The position numbers and the translations under genes are program-made. A DNA stretch of 64,000 bases from PALSA-612 sp963711315 (GTDB taxonomy: Bacteria > Actinomycetota > Thermoleophilia > Gaiellales > Gaiellaceae), in NCBI GenBank assembly GCA_963711315.1, contig CAVQDQ010000003.1:558001-622000 (forward strand), read 5' to 3'. Positions 54,515-62,274 of the stretch are shown piece after piece (within the stretch, counting starts at the first letter, position 1; each line of letters opens with the position of its first letter). Below the pieces are notes generated by a model, which saw nothing but the letters and a program-made list of their open reading frames with translations, had not been told where the DNA came from and did no database searches.

Positions 54515-55520
54515 GTGGCCCGTTCGCGCCGTCGCCCGTCAAGTAATGAGCCCGTCGAGCGACCGTCCGATCTCGATCGCGCGATCCCCTTCCCGCCGAT
54601 GGAGGCGGAACTCGTTCGCGAGCTCCCGGAGGGGAAGGAGTGGCAGTACGAGCCGAAGTGGGACGGTTTCCGCGGCCTGCTGGAAAACGCGAGCGGCGAC
54701 CTTCGGCTCTGGTCGCGGGATGCGCGGCCGCTGCTCGTTACTTTCCCGAGCTCGAGCCCCTCGCGAAGCTCCTGCCGCCGAAGTCCGCGCTCGACGGCGA
54801 GATCGTGATCGAGCGCAAGGGCGCGCTGGACTTCGACGCCATGCAGATGCGTCTCCATCCGGCGAGAGCCGGTGCAAAGCTCTCGGCGGAGATCCCCGCA
54901 CGCTTCATCGCGTTCGACGTGCTCGTGTGGAAGGGCGAGCAGGTCTGGAAGGAGCCGCTCGCCAAGCGGCGGACGAAGCTCGGGCGGGTCGCAAAGCGCT
55001 TCGAGCTCTCGCCTGCAACGCGTGATCAAGCCGAGGCAGTGCAGTGGCTCGAGCGATTCGAGGCCATCGGCCTCGACGGGGTCGTCGCCAAGCGGCGCGA
55101 CCTTCCGTATCTCCCCGGCTCACGCGACGGAGTCGTGAAGGTAAAGCCCGAGAAGACGGCGGACTGCGTCGTCGTCGGCGTTCGCTGGAAGGAGAAGCCG
55201 ACCAGGCTCGCCACGCTGCTCCTCGGGCTCTACGAGGGCGACAACCTCCATCACGTCGGCCTCTCGCGCCGTCGCTGCCGCCAGGCACGACATGACGCTC
55301 GAGCTCGTCAAGCCGCTGCTGAAGGGCGCGCCCGAGCGAGGATTCTCCGAACCCAACCGCTGGGGAACCGGAGAGCTGGCGGAGTCGGCGCTCAAGCCGG
55401 AGCTCGTGGTCGAGGGCCCGCTACGACAAGGTCGAGAAGCACCGCATCCGCCACGGGACGCGCTTCCTCCGCTTCCGTCCCGACAAGGAGGCAACGCGAC
55501 TGCACGTGGGCGCAGGTTAG
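54515..55520 (+). CDS. ATP-dependent DNA ligase (LigC/LigD-ligase-domain type), frameshifted
   Basis: A ligase of about 335 residues. Motif I YEPKWDGFRG holds the adenylated Lys, then LWSRDARPLL; after a break near 54735, motif III-like SALDGEIVIERKGALDFDAM, ARFIAFDVLVWKG, motif IV GLDGVVAKRRDLPYLPGSRD and motif V VVKVKPEKTADCVVVG. The OB-fold C-terminal part (after breaks near 55270 and 55423) gives LELVKPLLKGAPERGFSEPN and RIRHGTRFLRFRPDKEATRL. This matches stand-alone LigC-type ligases, which pair with a separate LigD-type polymerase as found at 56284. Ku is not in the window. Confidence 0.82.
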
Positions 55521-55565
55521 GCCGCGGCGGCGGCGCGGTGACCCGACGATCGACGGCCTGCTGGC

Positions 55566-56287
55566 TTGAAGCAGGAGGAAGACGCCTACGGCGCGATGAT
55601 GCGCGCTGCGCTCGAAGGTCGAGGCACGCCCGAGATCGTCGAGCGCGATGACGGCTTCTTCGAGGCATCGAACTTCCACGAGACGTACATGGCACCGTTT
55701 CGCCGCTGGCCCGCACACAACCGTCGGGCTATGCGCTTCGTCCGTGGCCGTGTGCTCGACGTAGGGTGCGGCGCGGGACGGGTCTGCCTTCACCTTCAGG
55801 AGCGCGGCCTCGACGTCGTGGGCATCGACATCTCGCCCGGCGCCGTCGAGGTGTGCCGCCGGCGCGGCGTTCTCGACGCCCGCGTATGCCGGATAGAGGA
55901 CGTGGATGCGACGCTCGGCATGTTCGACACCATCGTCATGCTAGGGAACAACTTCGGCCTCTTTGCAAGCAAGACCAAGGCGCGACGGACCGGCGCCGAT
56001 TCCACACGCTCACGACCGATCGCGGACGGATCGTCGCCGAGACGCGCGATATCTACAACACCGCGGATCCTGACCATCTCGGCTATCACGAGCGCAATCG
56101 CCGTCGCGCGCGCATGGCGGGACAGATCCGGATGCGCGTGCGGCACCGCAAGCTCAAGACGCCGTGGTTCGACTACCTAATGGTGTCGCGCGAGGAACTC
56201 GAGCAGCTGCTCGCCGGAACCGGCTGGCATCTGGCGCGAACACTCGATGCCGACGACGTGTACATCGCCGTCATCGAGAAGGGCTAG
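55566..56287 (+). CDS. class I SAM-dependent methyltransferase (one frameshift)
   Basis: An enzyme of about 240 residues. Motif I VRGRVLDVGCGAGRVCLHLQ, motif II GIDISPGAVEVCRRRGVLDA, then FDTIVMLGNNFGLFASK. The frame breaks near 55982 and resumes HTLTTDRGRIVAETRDIYNT, ERNRRRARMAGQIRMRVRHR and SREELEQLLAGTGWHLARTL. The substrate is unknown. The start is taken as the TTG at 55566. It lies between the ligase and polymerase genes, ending 4 bp inside the convergent polymerase gene. Confidence 0.75.
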
Positions 56288-57411
56288 CGGAAGCTGAGCT
56301 TGCGGGCTCTGCGTTTTGCGTACTGCTTGCCCACGACCCAGGTGAGCCAGCCGAGTGCTGCGTATCGCTTCTTGAACATGTCCGAGCAGTACCCCGCATT
56401 GCCGGGTTCTAGTTCCTTCTTTGAAGGCTGCACTCGACGCGGTTCTCCAGGCATCTTCGGGAAGTGGGGCGGATACGGCGCTTCGCCTACCCCAGATGCC
56501 TCATCCCGCTCCACCCACTCCAACAGCACGCGCAGGTTGCAGACCGCATCGTCGATTCCTGCCTGCACGTCGCCGAGCTTCGCGAAGCGCTTGGGCATCG
56601 TCGCCAGCGTGAAGTCCTCGGTCTCGACGCCGGGGAGCTCGTCCCAGGTGACCGGCGCGGAGATGGTCGCGTCCTGCTGCGCCCGGACGGAGTACGCGGA
56701 AGCGATCGTCCGGTCTCGGGCGTTCTGGTTGTAGTCGATGAAGACGCGCCGGCCGCGCTCCTCTTTCCACCACGCCGTCGTCACGAGCCTCGGCGCGCGC
56801 CGCTCCACCTCGCGGGCGAACGCGAGTGCCGCCCTGCGCACGACAGGGAAGTCCCAGTTCGGCTCGATCCGGCACGCGACGTGGATGCCGCGGTTGCCGG
56901 ACGTCTTGGGCCAGCCCGTATAGCCGATCTCCGACAGCACCTCGTGCACGAGCGCCGCCACCTGCTTCCCTTTCTTGAAGCCGGTGCCGGGTTGCGGATC
57001 GATGTCGATGCGGAGCTCGTCCGCGTGTTCGACGTCGGGTCGGCGGGCGGGCCAGGGGTGGAAGTCGAGCGTCGCGAGGTTGGCCGCCCACATCACCTGC
57101 GCCACCTCCGTCACGCAGAGCGCGTCGGCGTGCCGTCCCGAGGGGAATGTGACACGCACCGTCTCGATCCACTCGGGTCGCTTCTCGGGGACGCGCTTCT
57201 GGTAGATCGGATCGGTGGCTGCTCCGTCCGGGCGGCGTTTGAGATATGTCGGCCGATCGCGCAGCGCCCGGACGATGCCGTCGCCCACCGAGCGGTAGTA
57301 CTCGACGAGGTCGAGCTTCGTCTCCTTGCGCTTGCGGAAGTAGACCTTGTCCGGGTTGGAGACGCGCACGACGCGCCCCTCGACCTCGAGCTCCACCGCA
57401 GCAGCTGCCAC
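56284..57411 (-). CDS. ligD: LigD-type DNA polymerase/primase domain protein (NHEJ PolDom)
   Basis: A 375-residue archaeo-eukaryotic-primase-like polymerase of the LigD family. VSNPDKVYFRKRKETKLDLV opens it; catalytic acidic residues lie in ADELRIDIDPQPGTGFKKGK; the nucleotide-binding region is WPKTSGNRGIHVACRIEPNW; FIDYNQNARDRTIASAYSVR and the tail LATMPKRFAKLGDVQAGIDD follow. The usual LigD ligase and phosphoesterase domains are absent, so this is a stand-alone PolDom. It would fill ends and add ribonucleotides in non-homologous end joining with the ligase at 54515. The GTG start has a TAGGGT box 7 nt upstream. Confidence 0.87.
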   Translation of the reverse strand: MAAAAVELEVEGRVVRVSNPDKVYFRKRKETKLDLVEYYRSVGDGIVRALRDRPTYLKRRPDGAATDPIYQKRVPEKRPEWIETVRVTFPSGRHADALCVTEVAQVMWAANLATLDFHPWPARRPDVEHADELRIDIDPQPGTGFKKGKQVAALVHEVLSEIGYTGWPKTSGNRGIHVACRIEPNWDFPVVRRAALAFAREVERRAPRLVTTAWWKEERGRRVFIDYNQNARDRTIASAYSVRAQQDATISAPVTWDELPGVETEDFTLATMPKRFAKLGDVQAGIDDAVCNLRVLLEWVERDEASGVGEAPYPPHFPKMPGEPRRVQPSKKELEPGNAGYCSDMFKKRYAALGWLTWVVGKQYAKRRARKLSFR

Positions 57412-57418
57412 GTCCTGG

Positions 57419-57424
57419 ACCCTA
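57419..57424 (-). promoter_or_regulatory. -10 box (TAGGGT) for the polymerase gene
   Basis: Minus-strand TAGGGT ends 7 nt before the GTG at 57411. A weaker CAGAAT (57434-57439) precedes the divergent rhodanese start by 5 nt. Confidence 0.45.
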
Positions 57425-57444
57425 GGCGATCGTCAGAATGCGTC

Positions 57445-57786
57445 ATGGCATCAGAGATCGAGAGCGTCAGCCGCGAGCAGCTGTGCGAGAAACTCGAGCG
57501 CGGTGACGACCTCGTGCTCGTCGACGCGCTGCCGCCGATCTCCTTCGCCGCCTCGCGCCTCCCGGGCGCCATCAACATCCCGCCCGCGTCGGTGGACGAG
57601 CGAGCACCTCGCCACATCCCGGACCGGGAGAGCGAGATCGTCGTTTATTGCCAGAGCCCGACATGCGACGCCTCGGTGGACGTCGCCCACCGGCTGATCG
57701 AGCTCGGCTACGAAAACGTCCGCCATTACCCGGGAGGCAAGGACGAGTGGAGGGCGGCGAGGCTGCCCCGAAGGCGGGCGAGCTAG
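57445..57786 (+). CDS. rhodanese-like domain protein
   Basis: A 113-residue single rhodanese domain: LVLVDALPPISFAASRLPGA with INIPPASVD, then the active-site region IVVYCQSPTCDASVDVAHRL (catalytic Cys in YCQSPTC), and YENVRHYPGGKDEWRAA. It transfers sulfane sulfur or binds phospho-ligands in the cytoplasm. The ATG at 57445 was chosen by domain length; upstream open frame is antisense to the polymerase gene. Confidence 0.85.
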   Translation: MASEIESVSREQLCEKLERGDDLVLVDALPPISFAASRLPGAINIPPASVDERAPRHIPDRESEIVVYCQSPTCDASVDVAHRLIELGYENVRHYPGGKDEWRAARLPRRRAS

Positions 57787-57826
57787 GACGCCGAGCTCTC
57801 CGGGGCAGAGGCAGCCCGGCTGATGA

Positions 57827-58909
57827 TTACCCCGTAGCCCAGATCTTCAGCAACGCCCCTGCGTGAGCAGCCTGCGTCTCACCGGCCACGAGGATTCCAA
57901 GCACGCCCCCGCGCTCAGGCGAGAGATGGTGCAGCTCGAAGTCCTCGATGTTGATGCGCTCCGCGCCGAGCGCCTGCGTGATCGAGGCGAGAACGCCCGG
58001 TGCGTCCGGCACGTGGGCCCGAACGCGATAGAGGTCGCCGGGGTCAGCTGCGTACGCCGCCCGCAGCACGCGTCGCCGGTTGCCGGCAGCTTCGCCGATC
58101 CAGCGCCCGAGCACCTCCCCATCGCGGGCCTCGAGAGCTGCCTCGACGTGCTCGACCGCCCGGCGATGGTCTGAGAGCGCGGCCAGTAGCTCGTCGCGGT
58201 TGTCGAGGAAGATGTCGACCCAGATCTGCGGATTGGCGCCGGCGACGCGAGACACGTCGCGCAGTGACCCACCCGCCGCCGCGAGTGGATCATGGCCCTC
58301 GATGCTCGCCGCGCCCGCCTGGTTTACGACGAGGTTGGCCAGCGCGTGAGGCAGATGGCTCGTCAAGGCGACCAGGCGGTCGTGCGCGCCCGCGTCGATA
58401 GCCACCGGTGTCGCGCCTAGCTCGAGCACGAATGCGTGGACCTGCCGGTAGCTCGCCGGATCCGTTTCCGGGAGCGGAGTGAGGAACCATGTCGCTCCGT
58501 CGAAGAGCTCCGCGGTCGCGTGCGCGGCGCCGCTCGCCTCGGACCCGCAGACGGGATGGCCGCCGACGAACCGCGGCGAGCCTGCGGCAGCGGCGCACAC
58601 AGACGCCTTCGTCGAGCCGACGTCCGTCACCGTGCAGCGCTCGTCCCCCGCTGAGAGGACGGAGGAGACGACGGCGGGAGCCTGGCCACCGGCACGGCCA
58701 CGCACACGACGTCCGCCGTCCACGGCGTCCGACATCGACCGGCACGGCACGTCGATCGCACCTCGCTCGACCGCCTGCGCGAGGTAACGCTCGTCGGCGT
58801 CGAAGCCTACGACTCCCGCGTTACCTGCGCGCTTGGCAGCGAGCCCGACCGACGCACCGATCAGCCCGGTGCCGACGACGGCGAGCCGAAGCCGCTCGAG
58901 CTCGCTCAC
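57827..58909 (-). CDS. tyrA: prephenate dehydrogenase with C-terminal ACT domain
   Basis: A 360-residue enzyme. The NAD motif is LAVVGTGLIGASVGLAAKRA; catalytic region VTDVGSTKASVCAAAAGSPR with GGHPVCGSEASGAAHA; helical dimer domain HLPHALANLVVNQAG; C-terminal ACT domain RVRAHVPDAPGVLASITQAL, the likely tyrosine feedback site. Between about 58678 and 58720 the local frame reads GGRRVRGRAGGQAPAVV; the next frame gives the expected ADVVCVAVPVARLP, so two compensating indels are present though the ORF stays open. It converts prephenate to 4-hydroxyphenylpyruvate. The GTG start overlaps the chorismate mutase stop. Confidence 0.88.
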   Translation of the reverse strand: MSELERLRLAVVGTGLIGASVGLAAKRAGNAGVVGFDADERYLAQAVERGAIDVPCRSMSDAVDGGRRVRGRAGGQAPAVVSSVLSAGDERCTVTDVGSTKASVCAAAAGSPRFVGGHPVCGSEASGAAHATAELFDGATWFLTPLPETDPASYRQVHAFVLELGATPVAIDAGAHDRLVALTSHLPHALANLVVNQAGAASIEGHDPLAAAGGSLRDVSRVAGANPQIWVDIFLDNRDELLAALSDHRRAVEHVEAALEARDGEVLGRWIGEAAGNRRRVLRAAYAADPGDLYRVRAHVPDAPGVLASITQALGAERINIEDFELHHLSPERGGVLGILVAGETQAAHAGALLKIWATG

Positions 58910-59219
58910 ACCCCGGACGCCAGAGGGTCATCTGCCTCGAGCCTGGCGACCTCCCGCTTGGTCAGGTCGAGGATCTCCTGGAAGAGCTCGTCCAGGCCCT
59001 CGGCCGAGAGCGGGCCTCGGTTGGCCCAGTGGAGGTACTTCCGCATCCAGCGCTCCCGATCGTGATCGACGAAATCCATCCCTCGGCGCGCCTTGTAGTC
59101 CTTGATGGTGGCCACCAGCTTGAGCCGCTTGTTCACGAGCTCCACCACGGCCCGGTCGGTGTCCGAGATTTCTCCCTGAGCTGAATCAGACGGGGGTCGC
59201 TGGCCGAATCTGCAGTCAC
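58906..59219 (-). CDS. aroQ: chorismate mutase (AroQ type; one frameshift)
   Basis: A protein of about 104 residues. The GTG at 59219 follows AAGGAG and starts VTADSASDPRLIQLRE; one base appears missing near 59178, after which ISDTDRAVVELVNKRLKLVA, TIKDYKARRGMDFVDHDRER and FQEILDLTKREVARLEADDP give the AroQ three-helix fold with catalytic Arg/Lys residues. It converts chorismate to prephenate, the substrate of the overlapping tyrA product. It lies behind a tyrosine-rich leader ORF with an attenuator-like hairpin, so the pair is probably controlled by tyrosyl-tRNA supply. Confidence 0.83.
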
Positions 59220-59256
59220 GCCGTTCTCCTTCCTCGACGACATGGGATGGACTGGT

Positions 59257-59294
59257 CGCTCCGCCTATGGCGCCTAGCCGGCCACGGCGGAGCG
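59257..59294 (-). terminator. attenuator hairpin between leader ORF and chorismate mutase
   Basis: On the transcript CGCTCCGCC (59294-59286) pairs perfectly with GGCGGAGCG (59265-59257), and an inner TGGC/GCCA extends the helix around a 9-nt loop. An alternative helix joins leader-stop region GCGCTAGTCGGCC (59311-59299) to GGCCGGCTAGGCGC (59283-59270), with one bulge and one G-U pair. The two structures share bases and cannot coexist. There is no U-tract, as is common in GC-rich actinobacteria. Confidence 0.6.
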
Positions 59295-59304
59295 GGCAGG
59301 CCGA

Positions 59305-59370
59305 CTAGCGCAGGTAGCCGCGCGCGACGTACGCGTAATACGGGAAGGAGACTGCGGTCGCGCGAGTCAT
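59305..59370 (-). CDS. tyrosine-rich leader peptide of the aroQ-tyrA operon
   Basis: A 21-codon ORF starting at the ATG 59370 and ending at TAG 59305. It contains SFPYYAYVARGY: Phe at codon 9 and Tyr at codons 11, 12, 14 and 19, so 4 of 21 residues are Tyr. Both later operon genes make the tyrosine precursor. A TAnnnT box 6 nt upstream predicts a leaderless mRNA translated from its first base. The stop codon lies inside the strand that can form the alternative helix, so a ribosome reaching the stop would release the terminator, while stalling at codons 11-14 would allow the antiterminator. This is the logic of classical amino-acid attenuation. It is too short for normal gene finding. Confidence 0.7.
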   Translation of the reverse strand: MTRATAVSFPYYAYVARGYLR

Positions 59371-59376
59371 CCCCAG

Positions 59377-59382
59377 AGAGTA
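59377..59382 (-). promoter_or_regulatory. -10 box (TACTCT) for the leader/aroQ-tyrA operon
   Basis: Minus-strand TACTCT ends 6 nt before the leader ATG at 59370, the same spacing as other leaderless starts here. This supports translation of the leader ORF. Confidence 0.5.
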
Positions 59383-59478
59383 GCTACTCCCACAGCGGAC
59401 GGTCGTACCTGAGGACCCGGCACGGCCCAGAGTATCCCCGTGTTACGCTCGACCGTCCCGCTCGGAGTGGAGGCTTGG

Positions 59479-60341
59479 ATGCGCACACTCGCCGTTGTCG
59501 GTTCCGTCGCCGTCCTCGGCCTCGCCGTCGCGGGGCTCGGCACGAGCGCGCCGTCACAGCCGCTCTGACCGGCAAGTGCGCCAAATCGAATCTCGACCTC
59601 TACTCCGCGGGCAAGCTGACGCTCGCAACCGACAACCTCTCCTTCCCGCCGTGGTGGGGCGGGAAGGGCGGACACGGCTTCGATCCCTCCGACCCGTACT
59701 CGGGCAAGGGGTACGAGGGTGCGGTGTCGTACGAGATCGCGCGCCGGCTCGGCTTCGCGAAGAGCGAGGTCACGTGGACGCCTGTGGGGTTCAACAAGGC
59801 GATCGCGCCGGGCAAGAAGGCCTACGACGCGTACATCTCGCAGGTGTCGTACAACCCCGCCCGCGCCAAGGTGTTCGACTTCTCGGTCTCGTACTACTTC
59901 GTGAACCAGGCAGTGGTCGCTCTCAAGGGAACGCCGATCACCAGGGTCAAGACCATCAAGGGTCTGAAGCCGTTCACCCTCGGCGCGCCCGTCGCTACCA
60001 CGAGCTACAACTACATCGTCAGGTACATCAAGCCGGTACCGAAGCCGAAGGTCTACGACTCCGTCAACGACACGATCGCGGCCCTCAAGGCGAAGCAGAT
60101 CGACGGGTTCGTTGTCGACTTCCCCAGCACCGGCTACATCACAGGCGTCCAGCTGCCGACGTCGACGGTCGTCGGCCGCCTGCCGACACAGGGCACGAGG
60201 GAGCGGTTCGGGCTCATCTTCACGAGGGGCTCCTCACTCGACGCCTGCGTCAACAAGGTACTGGCGGCGATGCGTGCGGACGGGACGTTGAAGCGGTACG
60301 AAGCGAAATGGCTTGCGGGTACTGCACCGATCCTGAAGTAA
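59479..60341 (+). CDS. family 3 amino-acid ABC transporter substrate-binding protein (one frameshift)
   Basis: The ATG at 59479 (GGAGG 10-11 nt upstream) opens a signal peptide MRTLAVVGSVAVLGLAVAGL. The frame breaks near 59545 and continues TGKCAKSNLDLYSAGKLTLA with the family 3 lobe pattern TDNLSFPPWWGGKGGHGFDP, GKGYEGAVSYEIARRLGF, AYDAYISQVSYNPARAKVFD, TTSYNYIVRYIKPVPKPKVY and ERFGLIFTRGSSLDACVNKV. It is exported and binds a polar amino acid or opine-like ligand for the permease and ATPase genes that follow. Confidence 0.85.
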
Positions 60342-60348
60342 CGGCGCC

Positions 60349-61218
60349 CTGAGCGAAGACCGAGGCTCAAAGATCGTCGGCAGCCTGACGGGCGGCCGCT
60401 CCGGCGGCCGGGGTCGCGATCGCCCTCGTTTCGACGGCCGTCTTCTTCGCCGTGATCGTCGTCGCCGTCGTCACGTCGCCCGGCTGGCCGGAGGTCAAGG
60501 AGGCGTTCTTCAACCGCGAGATCTTCCGCGAGTCGCTGCCCGGCATCGCGGACGCCTTCCTGACGAACGTGAAGATCTTCTGCATCGCGGAGGTCGTGAT
60601 CCTGTTCACGGCTCTCGGGCTGGCCGTTATCCGCAGCCTCCCCGGCCCCGTCTTCTTCCCGCTGCGCCTGCTGGCGATCGTCTACACCGACGTCTTCCGC
60701 GGCATACCGACGATCCTGCTCATCTACCTGCTCGGCTTCGGCATTCCGGCACTGGGACTGGCGTACATTTCCGAGCCCGAGCTGCTCTGGGGAGTGCCGG
60801 CGGAGATGGTCTGGGGTACGTTCGCGCTGATCCTCGTCTACACGGCCTACGTGTCGGAGGTGTACAGAGCCGGGATCGAGTCCGTTCACCCGAGTCAGAA
60901 CGCCGCAGCCCGCTCGCTTGGTCTCTCGCACGGACAGTCACTGCGCTACGTGGTCGTGCCCCAGGCGGTACGCCGGGTGTCCCGCCGCTGCTCAACGACT
61001 TCATCGGCCTGCAGAAAGACACGGCGCTCGTCGCGCTGATCGGTGTCGTCGAGGCGTTCCGGCAGGCGCAGATCGACTCCGCGGCGACGTTCAACTTCAC
61101 GCCGTACCTCGCCGCGGCGGTCATGTTCCTGCTCGTGACGATCCCCCTCACGCGGCTCACCGACTACCTGGTCGAGCGCGACCGCCGGCGTCACCAGACG
61201 GGCGCGATCGCGATATGA
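60349..61218 (+). CDS. polar amino-acid ABC transporter permease (HisM/GlnP type; frameshifted)
   Basis: The main frame reads VAIALVSTAVFFAVIVVAVV, EAFFNREIFRESLPGIADAF, VYTDVFRGIPTILLIYLLGF, WGTFALILVYTAYVSEVYRA and the EAA loop QNAAARSLGLSHGQSLRYVV. A base is missing near 60975, after which PPLLNDFIGLQKDTALVALI and YLAAAVMFLLVTIPLTRLTD finish the protein. Another break lies near 60400, so the start (CTG at 60349 or later) is uncertain. About five membrane helices. The 3' end overlaps the ATPase start by ATGA. Confidence 0.82.
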   Translation: MSEDRGSKIVGSLTGGRSGGRGRDRPRFDGRLLRRDRRRRRHVARLAGGQGGVLQPRDLPRVAARHRGRLPDEREDLLHRGGRDPVHGSRAGRYPQPPRPRLLPAAPAGDRLHRRLPRHTDDPAHLPARLRHSGTGTGVHFRARAALGSAGGDGLGYVRADPRLHGLRVGGVQSRDRVRSPESERRSPLAWSLARTVTALRGRAPGGTPGVPPLLNDFIGLQKDTALVALIGVVEAFRQAQIDSAATFNFTPYLAAAVMFLLVTIPLTRLTDYLVERDRRRHQTGAIAI

Positions 61219-61957
61219 GCTCGCTCCGGCTCGAGGACGTGCACAAGTCGTTCGGCAAGGCAGAGGTGCTGCGCGGCATCGACCTGACGGTGGCGGAGCA
61301 CGAGGTCGTGTGCCTGATCGGGGCATCCGGGTCGGGCAAGTCGACGCTTCTGCGCTGCGTAAACCTCCTCGAGCCAGTCGACAGCGGCCGCATCTTCGTC
61401 GACGGCGGCGAGATCACAGCGCGCGGCGTCGACGTCAACACCGTGCGGCGAGGAATCGGCATCGTCTTCCAGGCCTTCAACCTCTTCCCGACATCGGCGT
61501 GCTCGACAACGTGACGCTCGGGCCGAAGAAGGCATTGCGCGAGTCGGCCGGGGAGGCGGAGGCACGCGCGACGCAGCTGCTCGCGCGCTTCGGCCTCGCC
61601 GACAAGGCAGCCGAGTACCCCGACCGGCTCTCGGGAGGCCAGCAGCAGCGCGCCGCGATCGTGCGCGCGCTCGCCATGAGGCCACAGCTACTGCTGCTCG
61701 ACGAGGTGACGAGCGCGCTCGATCCGGAGCTCGTCGGCGAGGTGCTCGACGTCATCCGCGAGCTTGCGGAGGGCGGCATGACGATGGTCATCGCGACCCA
61801 CGAGATGGCCTTCGCGCGGGAGATCGCAGGCCAGGTCTGCTTTCTCGACGAGGGCGTAATCCTCGAGCAGGGGCTGCCAGAGCAGATCTTCGCGTCGCCG
61901 GCGCAGCCGCGGACGCGCCAGTTCCTGGAGCGGATCATCCACGCCGGGCGCCTCTAG
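61215..61957 (+). CDS. polar amino-acid ABC transporter ATP-binding protein (GlnQ-like; one frameshift)
   Basis: An ATPase of about 248 residues. It starts MSSLRLEDVHKSFGKAEVLR; Walker A GASGSGKST; Q-loop IGIVFQAFNLFP. One base is missing near 61490 (CCG-AC for CCG-CAC), after which IGVLDNVTLGPKKALRES, signature LSGGQQQRAAIVRALA, Walker B LLLLDEVTSALDPELV and switch His MVIATHEMAFAREIAG follow. It powers uptake of the ligand bound by the 59479 product. Confidence 0.87.
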
Positions 61958-61960
61958 GAG

Positions 61961-61966
61961 TACCCT
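61961..61966 (+). promoter_or_regulatory. -10 box (TACCCT) before groES
   Basis: TACCCT ends 6 nt before the ATG at 61973, suggesting independent leaderless expression from the ABC operon. Confidence 0.45.
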
Positions 61967-61972
61967 TCCGCT

Positions 61973-62269
61973 ATGGCAGTGGAGCACCAGCACATCGACG
62001 TCTCCATCGAGCCGCTCGACGAGTACCTCGTCATCCAGCCGTCGAACGACGAGACGGAAACGCGGTCCAGGTTCATCCTCCCCGCCTCGGCGGCGTCAGC
62101 GGTCGCGGTGCGGACGGGGATCATCACGGCGGTGGGCTCCGACGCCGGCGGGATCGAGCCCGGCGACAAGGTGCTCTACCCGCGCGAAGAAGGCTTCGAC
62201 GTCCGCCTCGGCGGCATCGAGGTCAAGGTGATCAAGCGCGAGAGCCTGATCGCCCGCATTCACGACTGA
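61973..62269 (+). CDS. groS: GroES-family co-chaperonin
   Basis: A 98-residue Cpn10 protein: HIDVSIEPLDEYLVIQPSND, RSRFILPASAASAVAVRTGI (mobile-loop region), ITAVGSDAGGIEPGDKVLYP and GGIEVKVIKRESLIARIHD. It caps GroEL in protein folding. No groEL lies next to it in the window, unusual for the classical groESL pair. The N-terminus is a little atypical, so it may be a divergent paralogue. Transcription is predicted from its own -10 box. Confidence 0.85.
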   Translation: MAVEHQHIDVSIEPLDEYLVIQPSNDETETRSRFILPASAASAVAVRTGIITAVGSDAGGIEPGDKVLYPREEGFDVRLGGIEVKVIKRESLIARIHD

Positions 62270-62274
62270 GCTCT

